Positions 23,260 through 29,957 are shown, counted from the first letter of the stretch. The stretch: DNA of 35,906 nt from Streptomyces sp. Isolate_45 (GCF_024721315.2 NZ_JANFAK020000088.1:1-35906); one strand, 5' to 3'. Notes: a model not told the origin generated them from the letters alone. Made by a program: numbers and translations.

Positions 23260-24594
23260 GTGAGTGCTTCCGGTCGTGGTGAGACCGCCGACGATCTGCT
23301 CGCAGCGCTGCTGGACGGGATGGACGCCGCCCTGTGCGCGTTCGACTCCGACGGCGTGATCACCCACTGGAACCGGGAGGCGGAGCGGATCCTCGGCTGG
23401 TCCGCCGCCGAGGCCGTGGGCCGCGAGGGCTTCGCGGGCTGGGCCGTGCGCGCCGCCGACGCCGACGACGTGCAGGACCGACTCATGTCCGCCCAGGACC
23501 TGCCCGGACGCCAGGTCCACGAGTTCGCCCTGCTCACCAAGGACGGCGGGCGGATCCTCGTCCGCACCCAGTCCGCCGGGGTCCCCGGCGCCGACGGCAA
23601 ACCCGCCGGCGTGTACTGCGCCTTCAGCGAGGTCCACGCCCAGATCGACCTCGAACGCTCCATCGCGCTCAGCGAGGCCCTCATGGACGACGCCTCCTGG
23701 GGCGTCGTCCTCGTCGACGTCGACCTGCGCCCGGCCGTGGTCAACACGCACGCGGCCCGCGCCTTCGGGGCGGGCCGCGGCGCACTCCTCGGCCGACCCC
23801 TCGGGGACCTCCTCGTCCAGGGCGTCGAGGAACTGGAGGGCGCGCTCCAGCACGTACTGGCGGAAGGGGCGCCGCCGTCGCCGCTGGAACTGTGGGTCTC
23901 CGTACGGACGGCCGAAGGAGTCCGGCGCCGGTGCTGGCGCTCCGGCTTCCTGCGGCTGGCCTCACCCCTCGCGGAGGAACCCGTACCGCTCGGGGTCGGC
24001 TGGCTGTTCCAGGACGTCACCGAGGCCCGGCGGGCCGAACTGGACACCGGGCAGCTCCGGTTCCGGACCAACCAGCTGCACCGCGCCGGCCGGGCCGCCG
24101 CCGAATGCGCCGACCCGGCCGAGGCCGCCGCCGTCCGGCTGGACTTCGCCCTGGCCGGCTTCGCCGACCACGCCCTGGTCGACGTCCTCGAAGGGGCGCC
24201 GGGACCCGACGCCCCCGACCGGGGCAGAAGGCTCGTCCGCTCGGCCGTGTCCCCCTCCGGCCTCGCCCTGCTGCTCCCGGGACCGGGCACCATCCCCGTC
24301 CGCTACGAGAGCGCCCACCCCGCGCTCCAGGCCCTGGACCGGATCGGCCCCGTACGGGCCAGCACCCCCGGCGGTACGCAGGACGAGGGCTGGGCCCGGA
24401 CCCGGCACTGGCCCGCCGGGGCGACGCACGCCCTGTGCGTGGTGCTCCGCAGCCGAGGCCGGACCCTGGGCGCGCTGACCTTCCTGCGCGGCTCCTCCCG
24501 CCCGGCCTTCGAGCGCGCGGACGCCCTCTACGCGGAGGAGGTCGCGGCCCGTGTCGCCGCCGACCTGGACCTGGCGACGGCCGGCCCGCTCTGA
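23260..24594 (+). CDS. PAS-PAS-GAF-like sensor protein without output domain
   Basis: A 444-aa cytosolic protein from GTG 23260 (AGGGGG upstream). The first PAS domain (residues ~10-125) reads LLDGMDAALCAFDSDGVITH, NREAERILGWSAAEAVG and LLTKDGGRILVRTQSAG. A second PAS (~135-265) reads LMDDASWGVVLVDVDLRPAVV and GVGWLFQDVTEARRAEL. A GAF-like C-terminal domain follows (LDFALAGFADHALVDVLEG; CVVLRSRGRTLGALTFLRG; FERADALYAEEVAARVAADLDLA). Actinomycete relatives normally continue into a PP2C phosphatase or kinase; here translation stops directly after the GAF-like helix, so the signal must pass to a partner. The stop codon lies inside a 17-bp tandem repeat that may have truncated it. Confidence 0.82.
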   Translation: MSASGRGETADDLLAALLDGMDAALCAFDSDGVITHWNREAERILGWSAAEAVGREGFAGWAVRAADADDVQDRLMSAQDLPGRQVHEFALLTKDGGRILVRTQSAGVPGADGKPAGVYCAFSEVHAQIDLERSIALSEALMDDASWGVVLVDVDLRPAVVNTHAARAFGAGRGALLGRPLGDLLVQGVEELEGALQHVLAEGAPPSPLELWVSVRTAEGVRRRCWRSGFLRLASPLAEEPVPLGVGWLFQDVTEARRAELDTGQLRFRTNQLHRAGRAAAECADPAEAAAVRLDFALAGFADHALVDVLEGAPGPDAPDRGRRLVRSAVSPSGLALLLPGPGTIPVRYESAHPALQALDRIGPVRASTPGGTQDEGWARTRHWPAGATHALCVVLRSRGRTLGALTFLRGSSRPAFERADALYAEEVAARVAADLDLATAGPL

Positions 24595-24626
24595 CGGCCG
24601 GCCCGCTCCGACGGCGGGCCCGCTCC
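24576..24626 (+). repeat. 17-bp tandem repeat, three units, spanning the PAS-gene stop
   Basis: Units at 24576, 24593 and 24610 read GACGGCCGGCCCGCTCT with at most two changes. The stop TGA (24592-24594) is formed across the unit 1/unit 2 junction. Because 17 is not a multiple of three, unit number decides where the frame ends. Confidence 0.9.
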
Positions 24627-24689
24627 GACCCCGAGCCCACTTCCTCCCCGTGCCAGGGCGTGTTGTGAAGGTCCCGCCCGGCCCGCGAC

Positions 24690-24707
24690 GCCCGGCGGGG
24701 GCCGGGC
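24690..24707. terminator. Hairpin between convergent PAS and SIS genes
   Basis: A 7-bp perfect stem GCCCGGC/GCCGGGC with a GGGG loop lies 11 bases beyond the SIS-gene stop. It could serve both convergent transcripts. Confidence 0.5.
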
Positions 24708-24718
24708 ACCGCGCGCCG

Positions 24719-25474
24719 TCAGTGGCGGAAGAAGATCCGGTCGCCGTACTCCTGCATCACGCGGCCGTTCCACTCGTGGCCGCCGTCCACGTTGCCCGAA
24801 CGCAGCAGCGGGGGCTCGACGCCGCGCGCGGCCAGCTCACCGGCCGCGGCCGCCATCACCGCCTGCATGATCGCGCTGGTCACGACGGTGGAGGCGGGGG
24901 CGAAGGGGGCGTCGATCCCGTCGAGGCTCAGCTCGGCGTCACCGACCGCGATCTTGCTGTCGAGCACGATGTCGCAGTGGTCCTTGAGGAAGGTGCCCGA
25001 GACGTGCCGCGACCGGGTGCCCGTCGCGTACGCCAGGGAGGTCACGCCGATGACCTTGAGGCCGATGGCCCGGGCGTTCATGGCCATCTCGACCGGCAGC
25101 GCGTTGCGCCCGGACAGCGAGATGATCACCAGGACGTCCCCGTCGGAGGCCGGGCTGCTGTCGAGGACCGCCCCGGCGAGCCCGTCGACCCGCTCCAGCG
25201 CGCTGCCCAGGGTGGCCGGCATGACGTCGATGCCGGCGGTGCCGGGTACGGCGAGGAAGTTCATCAGGGCGAGTCCGCCGGCCCGGTAGACCACGTCCTG
25301 GGCGGGCAGCGAGGAGTGTCCGGCACCGAAGGCGAAGAGCCGGTTCCCCGAGGCGACGGCCTCGGCGATGACGATCCCGGCCTCGTTGATGCGCGAGGCC
25401 TCCTCGTCCCGCACCCGCTCCAGCAGGCCGATGGCCGCGTCGAAGAACTGCCCGGCCAGCTTGCTCTCGCTCAT
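24719..25474 (-). CDS. SIS-domain sugar-phosphate enzyme (UPF0309)
   Basis: A 251-aa cytosolic protein with a SIS fold binding phosphosugars. ATG 25474 follows GGAAGGG. Motifs: RLFAFGAGHSSLPAQDVVYR (residues ~45-65), DVLVIISLSGRNALPVEMAM (sugar-phosphate loop) and a C-terminal GNVDGGHEWNGRVM typical of UPF0309. The S. coelicolor equivalent is, as I recall, SCO4393, reported to mediate aminosugar toxicity and described as a GlcNAc-6-phosphate dehydratase (NagS); I treat that as probable, not proven here. A DasR-like operator lies between its -35 and -10, in keeping with control by GlcN/GlcNAc metabolites. It is divergent from dmdR1 and convergent with the PAS gene. Confidence 0.85.
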   Translation of the reverse strand: MSESKLAGQFFDAAIGLLERVRDEEASRINEAGIVIAEAVASGNRLFAFGAGHSSLPAQDVVYRAGGLALMNFLAVPGTAGIDVMPATLGSALERVDGLAGAVLDSSPASDGDVLVIISLSGRNALPVEMAMNARAIGLKVIGVTSLAYATGTRSRHVSGTFLKDHCDIVLDSKIAVGDAELSLDGIDAPFAPASTVVTSAIMQAVMAAAAGELAARGVEPPLLRSGNVDGGHEWNGRVMQEYGDRIFFRH

Positions 25475-25530
25475 ACGCCGAAGGCCCTTCCAGGGTGGGG
25501 GTGCGCTGGGTACGTCGGTGTCCGCCGCTC

Positions 25531-25560
25531 ACCGTGCGGTCTGGACCAAGCGCGTGTCAA
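25531..25560 (-). promoter_or_regulatory. Promoter of the SIS gene with a DasR (dre)-like operator
   Basis: On the minus strand TTGACA (25560-25555) is a good -35 and CACGGT (25536-25531) a weak -10, 18 bases apart. Between them GGTCTGGACC (25538-25547), in the 16-mer TGCGGTCTGGACCAAG, matches 10 of 11 central positions of the DasR consensus TGGTCTAGACCA. A repressor bound there would block RNA polymerase. Confidence 0.55.
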
Positions 25561-25706
25561 TACGAGCGTCAATCCCCGGGACGAAAGGCCCGCCGGAGGG
25601 CTCCTGAGATGTCCCGTACATGCCTTGACGCTCGGCGCGGGACGGTTGTCGGCCCGATGCGTCAGAATTGGGGGCAGGGCCAGCGCACGCAATCCGAGGG
25701 GCACGA

Positions 25707-26399
25707 ATGTCCGGACTGATCGATACCACGGAGATGTATCTCCGCACCATCCTCGAGCTGGAAGAGGAAGGCGTGGTCCCCATGCGCGCCCGGATCGCCG
25801 AGAGGCTCGACCAGAGCGGCCCGACGGTCAGCCAGACGGTGGCGCGCATGGAGCGGGACGGCCTGGTGGCGGTGGCCAGCGACCGTCACCTGGAGCTGAC
25901 CGACGAGGGCCGCAAGCTCGCCATCCGCGTGATGCGCAAGCACCGCCTCGCGGAGTGTCTCCTCGTCGACGTCATCGGCCTGGAATGGGAGCAGGTGCAC
26001 GCCGAGGCCTGCCGCTGGGAGCACGTCATGAGCGAGGCGGTGGAGCGGCGCGTACTGGAGCTGCTGCGTCACCCGACCGAGTCCCCCTACGGGAACCCGA
26101 TCCCGGGCCTGGAGGAGCTGGGGGAGAAGGCCGAGGCCGATCCGTTCCTGGAGGATGGCATGGTCAGCCTGTCCGAGCTGGACCCGGGCAGCGAGGGCAA
26201 GACGGTGGTCGTCCGCCGGATCGGCGAGCCGATCCAGACCGACGCCCAGCTGATGTACACGCTGCGGCGCGCGGGCGTGCAGCCCGGCTCCGTGGTGAGC
26301 GTGACGGAATCCCCGGGCGGGGTGCTCGTCGGCAGTGGCGGCGAGGCCGCCGAGCTGGACGAGGAGACCGCTTCGCACGTGTTCGTGGCGAAGCGCTGA
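25707..26399 (+). CDS. dmdR1: Iron-dependent repressor DmdR1 (DtxR family)
   Basis: A 230-aa metal-dependent repressor that, with Fe(II), binds iron boxes and shuts off siderophore and iron-uptake genes. ATG 25707 is fixed by numbering: every DtxR metal ligand falls at its classical position: M10, H79, E83, H98, C102, E105 and H106. The winged HTH is ERLDQSGPTVSQTVARMERDG (written here in part), then the dimerisation domain MRKHRLAECLLVDVIGLEWE. The C-terminal SH3-like domain (TVVVRRIGEPIQTDAQLMY...SGGEAAELDEETASHVFVAKR) is complete. I found no iron box near it. A long antisense frame covers the gene, recalling the published adm gene opposite dmdR1 in S. coelicolor. A strong hairpin follows. 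Confidence 0.95.
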   Translation: MSGLIDTTEMYLRTILELEEEGVVPMRARIAERLDQSGPTVSQTVARMERDGLVAVASDRHLELTDEGRKLAIRVMRKHRLAECLLVDVIGLEWEQVHAEACRWEHVMSEAVERRVLELLRHPTESPYGNPIPGLEELGEKAEADPFLEDGMVSLSELDPGSEGKTVVVRRIGEPIQTDAQLMYTLRRAGVQPGSVVSVTESPGGVLVGSGGEAAELDEETASHVFVAKR

Positions 26400-26427
26400 C
26401 GGTTCCCGCGGAGCGGGAGGAAACGGG

Positions 26428-26457
26428 CGGTCCCGGCGCCTCGCGGCGCCGGGACCG
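26428..26457 (+). terminator. Intrinsic hairpin after dmdR1
   Basis: A perfect 13-bp stem (CGGTCCCGGCGCC / GGCGCCGGGACCG) with a TCGC loop starts 29 bases after the dmdR1 stop. It is the clearest terminator of the window. Confidence 0.88.
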
Positions 26458-26673
26458 GTCCTCCCCTTGCTGACCTGGAGCCCCGAGCTCTCAAGGTCAT
26501 CCCCTTCGGACCGTCTTCCCCGAGCGGCCCGCCTCCCTGCTGAAAGGATCTCCATCGGCAGCGGCGGCCAATCCTTGAGCAAGGTCACTCGAAAGAGCGG
26601 TGTTGTCGGCGAGACGCCCGTTCTCGAATGCAGGTTCGATACTCTGGCGAGGATCGAAGGGGGTGCATCTGCG

Positions 26674-27546
26674 GTGGTACAGCGCATCGATGTGACGGGG
26701 GCCGACGGTGTCCGCCTGGCCGCCTGGGAGTTCCGCGAACCGCCCGCGGAGCCCCTGCGTCCGGCAGTCCTGTTACTCCACGGCCTGATGGGTCGCGCCC
26801 TGCACTGGGCCGGCACCGCCCGCTGGCTCGGCGAGCGCCACCGGGTGGTGGCCCTCGACCAGCGCGGACACGGCCACAGCACCCGCCCCGCCGCCGGACC
26901 GGGTTTCTCCACCCCCCTGGGCCGCGAGGCCTTCGTGGCCGATGCCGAGGCGGCCGTCGACCAGCTCGGCCTCGCCCCCGTGATCCTCGTCGGCCACTCC
27001 ATGGGCGCCCTCACCGCCTGGCAGCTCGCCGCGCGCCGCCCCGAGCTGGTCCGGGCCCTCGTCATCTGCGACATGCGGGCCTCGGCCCTCGGCGAGGCCT
27101 CCCAGCAGGAATGGGAGGAATGGTTCCGCCGCTGGCCGCTGCCCTTCCCCACGCAGGACGCCGCCCGCCGCTGGTTCGGCGAGGACGATCCCCGCGTGGA
27201 GCGGCCCGACCCCGGCCGAGGCGCGTTCTTCGCCGAGGTCATGCACCGGGCCCCGGACGGCTGGCGCCCGCTCTTCTCCCGCAGCCAGATGCTGACCGCC
27301 CGTGAGACCTGGGTGCACGACGCCCACTGGGAGGAACTCGCCCAGGTCCGCTGCCCCACCCTGGTCGTCCGCGGCCTGGACGGCGAACTGGGCCGCGCCG
27401 AGGCCCAGGAGATGGTCCGCGTCCTTCCGGCCGGTCAGTACGCCGAGATCCCGGACGCCGGCCACTACCTCCACTACGACCAGCCGGCCGCCTGGCGCGA
27501 GGCCGTCGAACCCTTCCTGGAGGGAGTCACCGCCGACGCCCCCTGA
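26674..27546 (+). CDS. Alpha/beta hydrolase with a TTA codon
   Basis: A 290-aa alpha/beta-hydrolase-fold enzyme. GTG 26674 is chosen for the AAGGGGG about ten bases upstream; longer in-frame extensions cross a promoter-like stretch (GATACTCT at 26638-26645). Oxyanion motif LLLHGLMGRALHW, the LDQRGHGHS turn, nucleophile S109 in VGHSMGAL and a catalytic histidine in IPDAGHYLHYD are all present, so it should be active. Substrate is unknown; relatives include esterases, haloperoxidase-like and dienelactone-type hydrolases. Codon 34 (26773-26775) is TTA, the rare leucine codon read by the bldA tRNA, so expression is probably developmentally delayed. It follows dmdR1 but is separated from it by a terminator. 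Confidence 0.88.
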   Translation: MVQRIDVTGADGVRLAAWEFREPPAEPLRPAVLLLHGLMGRALHWAGTARWLGERHRVVALDQRGHGHSTRPAAGPGFSTPLGREAFVADAEAAVDQLGLAPVILVGHSMGALTAWQLAARRPELVRALVICDMRASALGEASQQEWEEWFRRWPLPFPTQDAARRWFGEDDPRVERPDPGRGAFFAEVMHRAPDGWRPLFSRSQMLTARETWVHDAHWEELAQVRCPTLVVRGLDGELGRAEAQEMVRVLPAGQYAEIPDAGHYLHYDQPAAWREAVEPFLEGVTADAP

Positions 27547-27568
27547 CGCCCCGCGTCAGCGCCCTGAC

Positions 27569-27595
27569 GGCTCCGCCCGGCCTCCGGGCGGGGCC
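27569..27595. terminator. Hairpin between convergent hydrolase and LuxR genes
   Basis: GGCTCCGCCCGG and CCGGGCGGGGCC pair over 12 positions (one G-U) around a CCT loop, 23 bases after the hydrolase stop. The remaining bases to 27729 show nothing further. Confidence 0.7.
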
Positions 27596-27729
27596 GCTCC
27601 AGCGGCGCGCGAGCGGGCCCGGGTTGACTGAGGGAACTCCGGCCGGTGCCCGCGCGCCCCTGACCGTGCGCAGGGCGGCGGCCGGACTCCCGACCGGGCC
27701 CGGCGCGCACGGACCGGAACGCCGGTCCG

Positions 27730-28728
27730 CTACGACGTGCTCGGGAGCCAGCCGCGCTGGACCGCGCGAACGCCGAACTCGAAGCGACTGGCCGCACCCA
27801 GGCGCTCCATCAGGCCGTTGGCCAGACGCCGGGCCGTCCGCGGGGAGACCGCGAGCCGCTTCGCGATGGCCTCGTCCGTCAGCCCCTGCGCCAACAGCCG
27901 GATCACGGTGCTCTCCTGCGCGCTGAGCGTGCCCTCGTCCCGTTCCTGCGCAACCCCCAGGGGCTGCGCCCCGGCCCACACGTTCTCGAAGAGCGCGCAC
28001 AGCGCGGTCAGCGTGCCCTGCCCGGTGAGGATCACCGCGCCCGCCCCGCTGTCCTCGCTGCTGATCGGGATGACCGCCGACGTCCGATCGAAGATCATGA
28101 GCCTGGTCGGCAGGTCAGGAGCGGTCCGCACCTCACCGCCGAGCTCGCTCAGCCACGTCGCGTACGCCACCGTCGGCTGGCTGTTGCGGACGCTGTCCTG
28201 GAACAACGACCGCATCCGCACCCCCCGCCCCAGCAACGCCCGGTCGTTCGGCTTCGACGCCTCCAGGGTCTGCGGCTGGTGGCCCCCGCCCGGCGCGAAG
28301 CTCATCAGCTCCGTCCGGAGCCCGTGCGCCAGGCCGCTGATCCTGGACCGGATCTCGTCCAGCCCCACCAACTGCTCCACGCCCGGACTCGCCGTCGCGG
28401 TCGGGCTGAGGTCCGCGTACTCGGCGATGAGCTGGGCGGCAGCCGCCCGAGAGGCCTCGATGCGCAACTGCTGCGCGGCCAACTCGGCCTGCTGGCGTGC
28501 CATCAGGATTTCCATGCCGACCTCGGGCGTGACCGCGCGCAGCTCGCCGGCCCGTTCGTAGGACGGCCGGATCAGAGCCAGTTCGCTGAGCGTGTCGAGA
28601 CTGCGTCGGACGTCGTCCTCGGGCACGCCGAGACGGTCTCCGAGGGCCTTCACCCCCTCGCGCGGAAAGGCGAGCATGGCGCGGTACACGGCCTCGGCAG
28701 TCGAGTCGAGGCCAAGCGTGGCTAGCAC
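27730..28728 (-). CDS. TrmB-like/LuxR-type transcriptional regulator
   Basis: A 332-aa regulator from GTG 28728 (GGGGGG nine bases upstream; an upstream ATG at 28812 would run through the promoter region). Residues ~5-60 form a TrmB-like winged helix (LDSTAEAVYRAMLAFPREGV...LGVPEDDVRRSLDTLSELAL). A helical linker rich in Ala/Gln/Glu follows (~80-110), then a phospholipase-D-like sensor domain (LDEIRSRISGLAHGLRTELMS; RGVRMRSLFQDSVRN; VRTAPDLPTRLMIFDRTSAV). The C-terminal LuxR/GerE HTH is residues 268-332 (LSAQESTVIRLLAQGLTDEA; SPRTARRLANGLMERLGA). There is no phosphorylatable receiver domain, so it likely senses a small ligand or peptide in the cytosol. It is divergent from the orphan small-protein gene and the two TTAWE peptide genes, which are its likely targets. 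Confidence 0.88.
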   Translation of the reverse strand: MLATLGLDSTAEAVYRAMLAFPREGVKALGDRLGVPEDDVRRSLDTLSELALIRPSYERAGELRAVTPEVGMEILMARQQAELAAQQLRIEASRAAAAQLIAEYADLSPTATASPGVEQLVGLDEIRSRISGLAHGLRTELMSFAPGGGHQPQTLEASKPNDRALLGRGVRMRSLFQDSVRNSQPTVAYATWLSELGGEVRTAPDLPTRLMIFDRTSAVIPISSEDSGAGAVILTGQGTLTALCALFENVWAGAQPLGVAQERDEGTLSAQESTVIRLLAQGLTDEAIAKRLAVSPRTARRLANGLMERLGAASRFEFGVRAVQRGWLPSTS

Positions 28729-28753
28729 AGCGGTTCCCCCCGTGTGTGCCTTA

Positions 28754-28789
28754 TTGATCAAGTTCCGCAGATCATCGCACGCAGTGATC
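28754..28789. promoter_or_regulatory. GATC-centred repeat cluster in the LuxR/small-protein divergent promoter
   Basis: TTGATCAA (28754-28761), GATCA (28770-28774) and TGATC (28785-28789) recur at about 15-base steps; the last two form an inverted repeat. The patch is AT-rich relative to its surroundings and lies just upstream of the LuxR start. It is a reasonable multi-site operator, perhaps autoregulatory. Confidence 0.4.
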
Positions 28790-28810
28790 GGCCGAAACCA
28801 GCCCGTGGAC

Positions 28811-28873
28811 ACTTCCGGCCAAGGACCGAACTGTCCGCGTTCAATGCTTTGTTCGGGCCTCCACTTCCGGAAG
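28811..28873. promoter_or_regulatory. ACTTCCGG repeats before the small-protein gene
   Basis: ACTTCCGG occurs at 28811-28818 and 28863-28870, 52 bases (about five helix turns) apart. The second copy is part of a perfect palindrome CTTCCGGAAG (28864-28873) that overlaps the Shine-Dalgarno sequence of the 28884 gene. Confidence 0.35.
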
Positions 28874-28883
28874 GGTCGACCTC

Positions 28884-29243
28884 ATGTTTCTGATCCACGC
28901 GGCCCTGCGCGCCCCTACCCCTGGTGTCCAACTCCCTTCGGGCACTGCGGAGTTCATTCGGGCGTTGCCCGGCGCCGCAGGCCTGGTCGAGCACGTTTCG
29001 GCGCATCCCGGCGCCCTGCCGGACCCGGTCGTCGGCGTGTACGTGGTCGCGGACGGCCTCGCCGAGGCGGAGCGCCGCACGGAGGACCTCTGCCGGCGCG
29101 CCCTCCGCGAGGTGCGGGCCCTGCGCGGCTGGCGGGTGACCCGGGTCGGCGTTCCCCTCGTGGCGCCCTACTACGAGCGGCTCCTCCAGTCCTCCTCCGG
29201 TCTCCCTGGACGGATTGGGACAGGACCGTTTCCGTCCACCTGA
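28884..29243 (+). CDS. Orphan 119-aa protein of the TTAWE peptide locus
   Basis: ATG 28884 follows GGAAGG by nine bases. The protein begins MFLIHAALRAPTPGVQLPSG with no signal peptide. Alternating beta and alpha segments (FLIHAALRAP; GTAEFIRALPGAAGLVEHV; PDPVVGVYVVADG; AEAERRTEDLCRRALREVRA; WRVTRVGVPLVAPYYERLL) suggest a small ferredoxin-like alpha/beta fold. I do not recognise the family. Codons in the first third are less GC-biased than in neighbouring genes (TTT, CCT, GGT, CAA, ACT, ATT), which hints at a younger or transferred gene. It is the first gene on the plus side of the divergent promoter and is followed at 144 and 497 bases by the two peptide genes, so it may be an accessory, immunity or maturation factor. 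All functional statements are inference. Confidence 0.72.
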   Translation: MFLIHAALRAPTPGVQLPSGTAEFIRALPGAAGLVEHVSAHPGALPDPVVGVYVVADGLAEAERRTEDLCRRALREVRALRGWRVTRVGVPLVAPYYERLLQSSSGLPGRIGTGPFPST

Positions 29244-29387
29244 AACCTCTTCCACCCCTGCTGACCTGCGACGAAAGTAGTGAACGCCAGCAGGGAACAC
29301 CACCCGGCGGGCAAGACCGGAGGAAGCGTCACCGCGGGACGCCAGCCCGGAACACCCACTCGTTCCAGCTCGGGAAAAGGACACGCC

Positions 29388-29516
29388 ATGCTGCGCACCA
29401 CGATCGTCAAGGCCGCCGCGGTCACCTCGCTCGCCCTCGCCGCCCTCACTCCCGCCCTCGTCGGCCAGGCCCCCGACGCCGGAACCCACGTCACCGCCAC
29501 GACCGCCTGGGAGTAG
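29388..29516 (+). CDS. TTAWE peptide precursor 1 (42 aa, secreted)
   Basis: ATG 29388 follows AAAAGGA with good spacing. The 42-aa product is almost entirely a Sec-type signal: a short basic n-region (MLRTTIVK), an Ala/Leu-rich core (AAAVTSLALAALTPALVG) and a possible cleavage site after GQA or PDA. What remains is a 11-14 residue tail ending THVTATTAWE, with the stop directly after WE. The tail matches the second precursor's TRVTTATTAWE, and the shared DNA (ACCGCCTGGGAGTAG) includes the stop codon. It has no cysteine and no lanthipeptide or lasso-type core. A secreted signalling peptide or RiPP-like core cut to a few residues is my inference. The 144 bases before it hold no further gene. Confidence 0.72.
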   Translation: MLRTTIVKAAAVTSLALAALTPALVGQAPDAGTHVTATTAWE

Positions 29517-29621
29517 CCCGCCCCGGGGCCCCGCCGCCCCGCAGCAGCACGAGTCACCTCACCGCACGACCTCCGCACCACCCCAGGGCTTCCCGTACGC
29601 CGCCCCGACCGCTGGTCCCGC

Positions 29622-29700
29622 AGGACAGCCGTCGCCCCCGGCCACGATGCGCCCGATCCCCTCCGGCCCGACACAGGGCCCCGCCCGCGGCATCCCGCGG
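29622..29700 (+). repeat. Copy 1 of a duplicated downstream element of the peptide cassette
   Basis: This stretch and 29958-30036 share AGCCGTC, CCTCCGGCCCG and GCGGCATCCCG blocks in the same order and spacing. Each copy lies downstream of a TTAWE gene, 111 and 45 bases after the stop (at AGCCGTC). It shows that the peptide gene was duplicated together with its downstream flank. No protein is convincingly encoded. The 224 bases between the two peptide genes contain nothing else recognised. Confidence 0.55.
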
Positions 29701-29740
29701 CGCCCCCAGGACTTCCCGACCCGCCACCAGGAGCTTCGTC

Positions 29741-29920
29741 ATGTCCCGATTCCAGACCACGGCCGTCCGCACCGCTTCCTTCTCCGCCCTGGCCGCCGCC
29801 GCCCTCGCCCTGTCCCTGACCGTGGCCACCCCGGCCGGCGCCGCCGACACCCGCGTCACCACCGCCACCACCGCCTGGGAGACGGCTCCCGTGGGCAAGA
29901 ACACCACCGCCTGGGAGTAG
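29741..29920 (+). CDS. TTAWE peptide precursor 2 (59 aa, secreted, two core copies)
   Basis: ATG 29741 follows CCAGGAG by eight bases. A typical Sec signal peptide (MSRFQTTAVRTASFSALAAA, then a Leu/Ala core and ATPAGA) is predicted to be cut after AGA at residue 34, releasing a ~25-residue peptide. That peptide holds TTAWE twice: TRVTTATTAWE, then spacer TAPVGKN, then a terminal TTAWE at the C-terminus. Repeated cores separated by a spacer are typical of peptide precursors processed into several identical short products. Relative to precursor 1 it is a duplicated and extended paralogue. Nothing else in the window carries the motif. It is convergent with the ABC permease and followed by a strong hairpin. 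Confidence 0.75.
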   Translation: MSRFQTTAVRTASFSALAAAALALSLTVATPAGAADTRVTTATTAWETAPVGKNTTAWE

Positions 29921-29957
29921 TCGCCCCGAACGGCGGCGCCCACCCGACAGCTGCTCC

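Noticed and set aside
25475..25706. Iron box (DmdR operator) in front of dmdR1
   Set aside because: No match to the TTAGGTTAGGCTCACCTAA-type consensus could be found by eye in this gap or elsewhere in the window.
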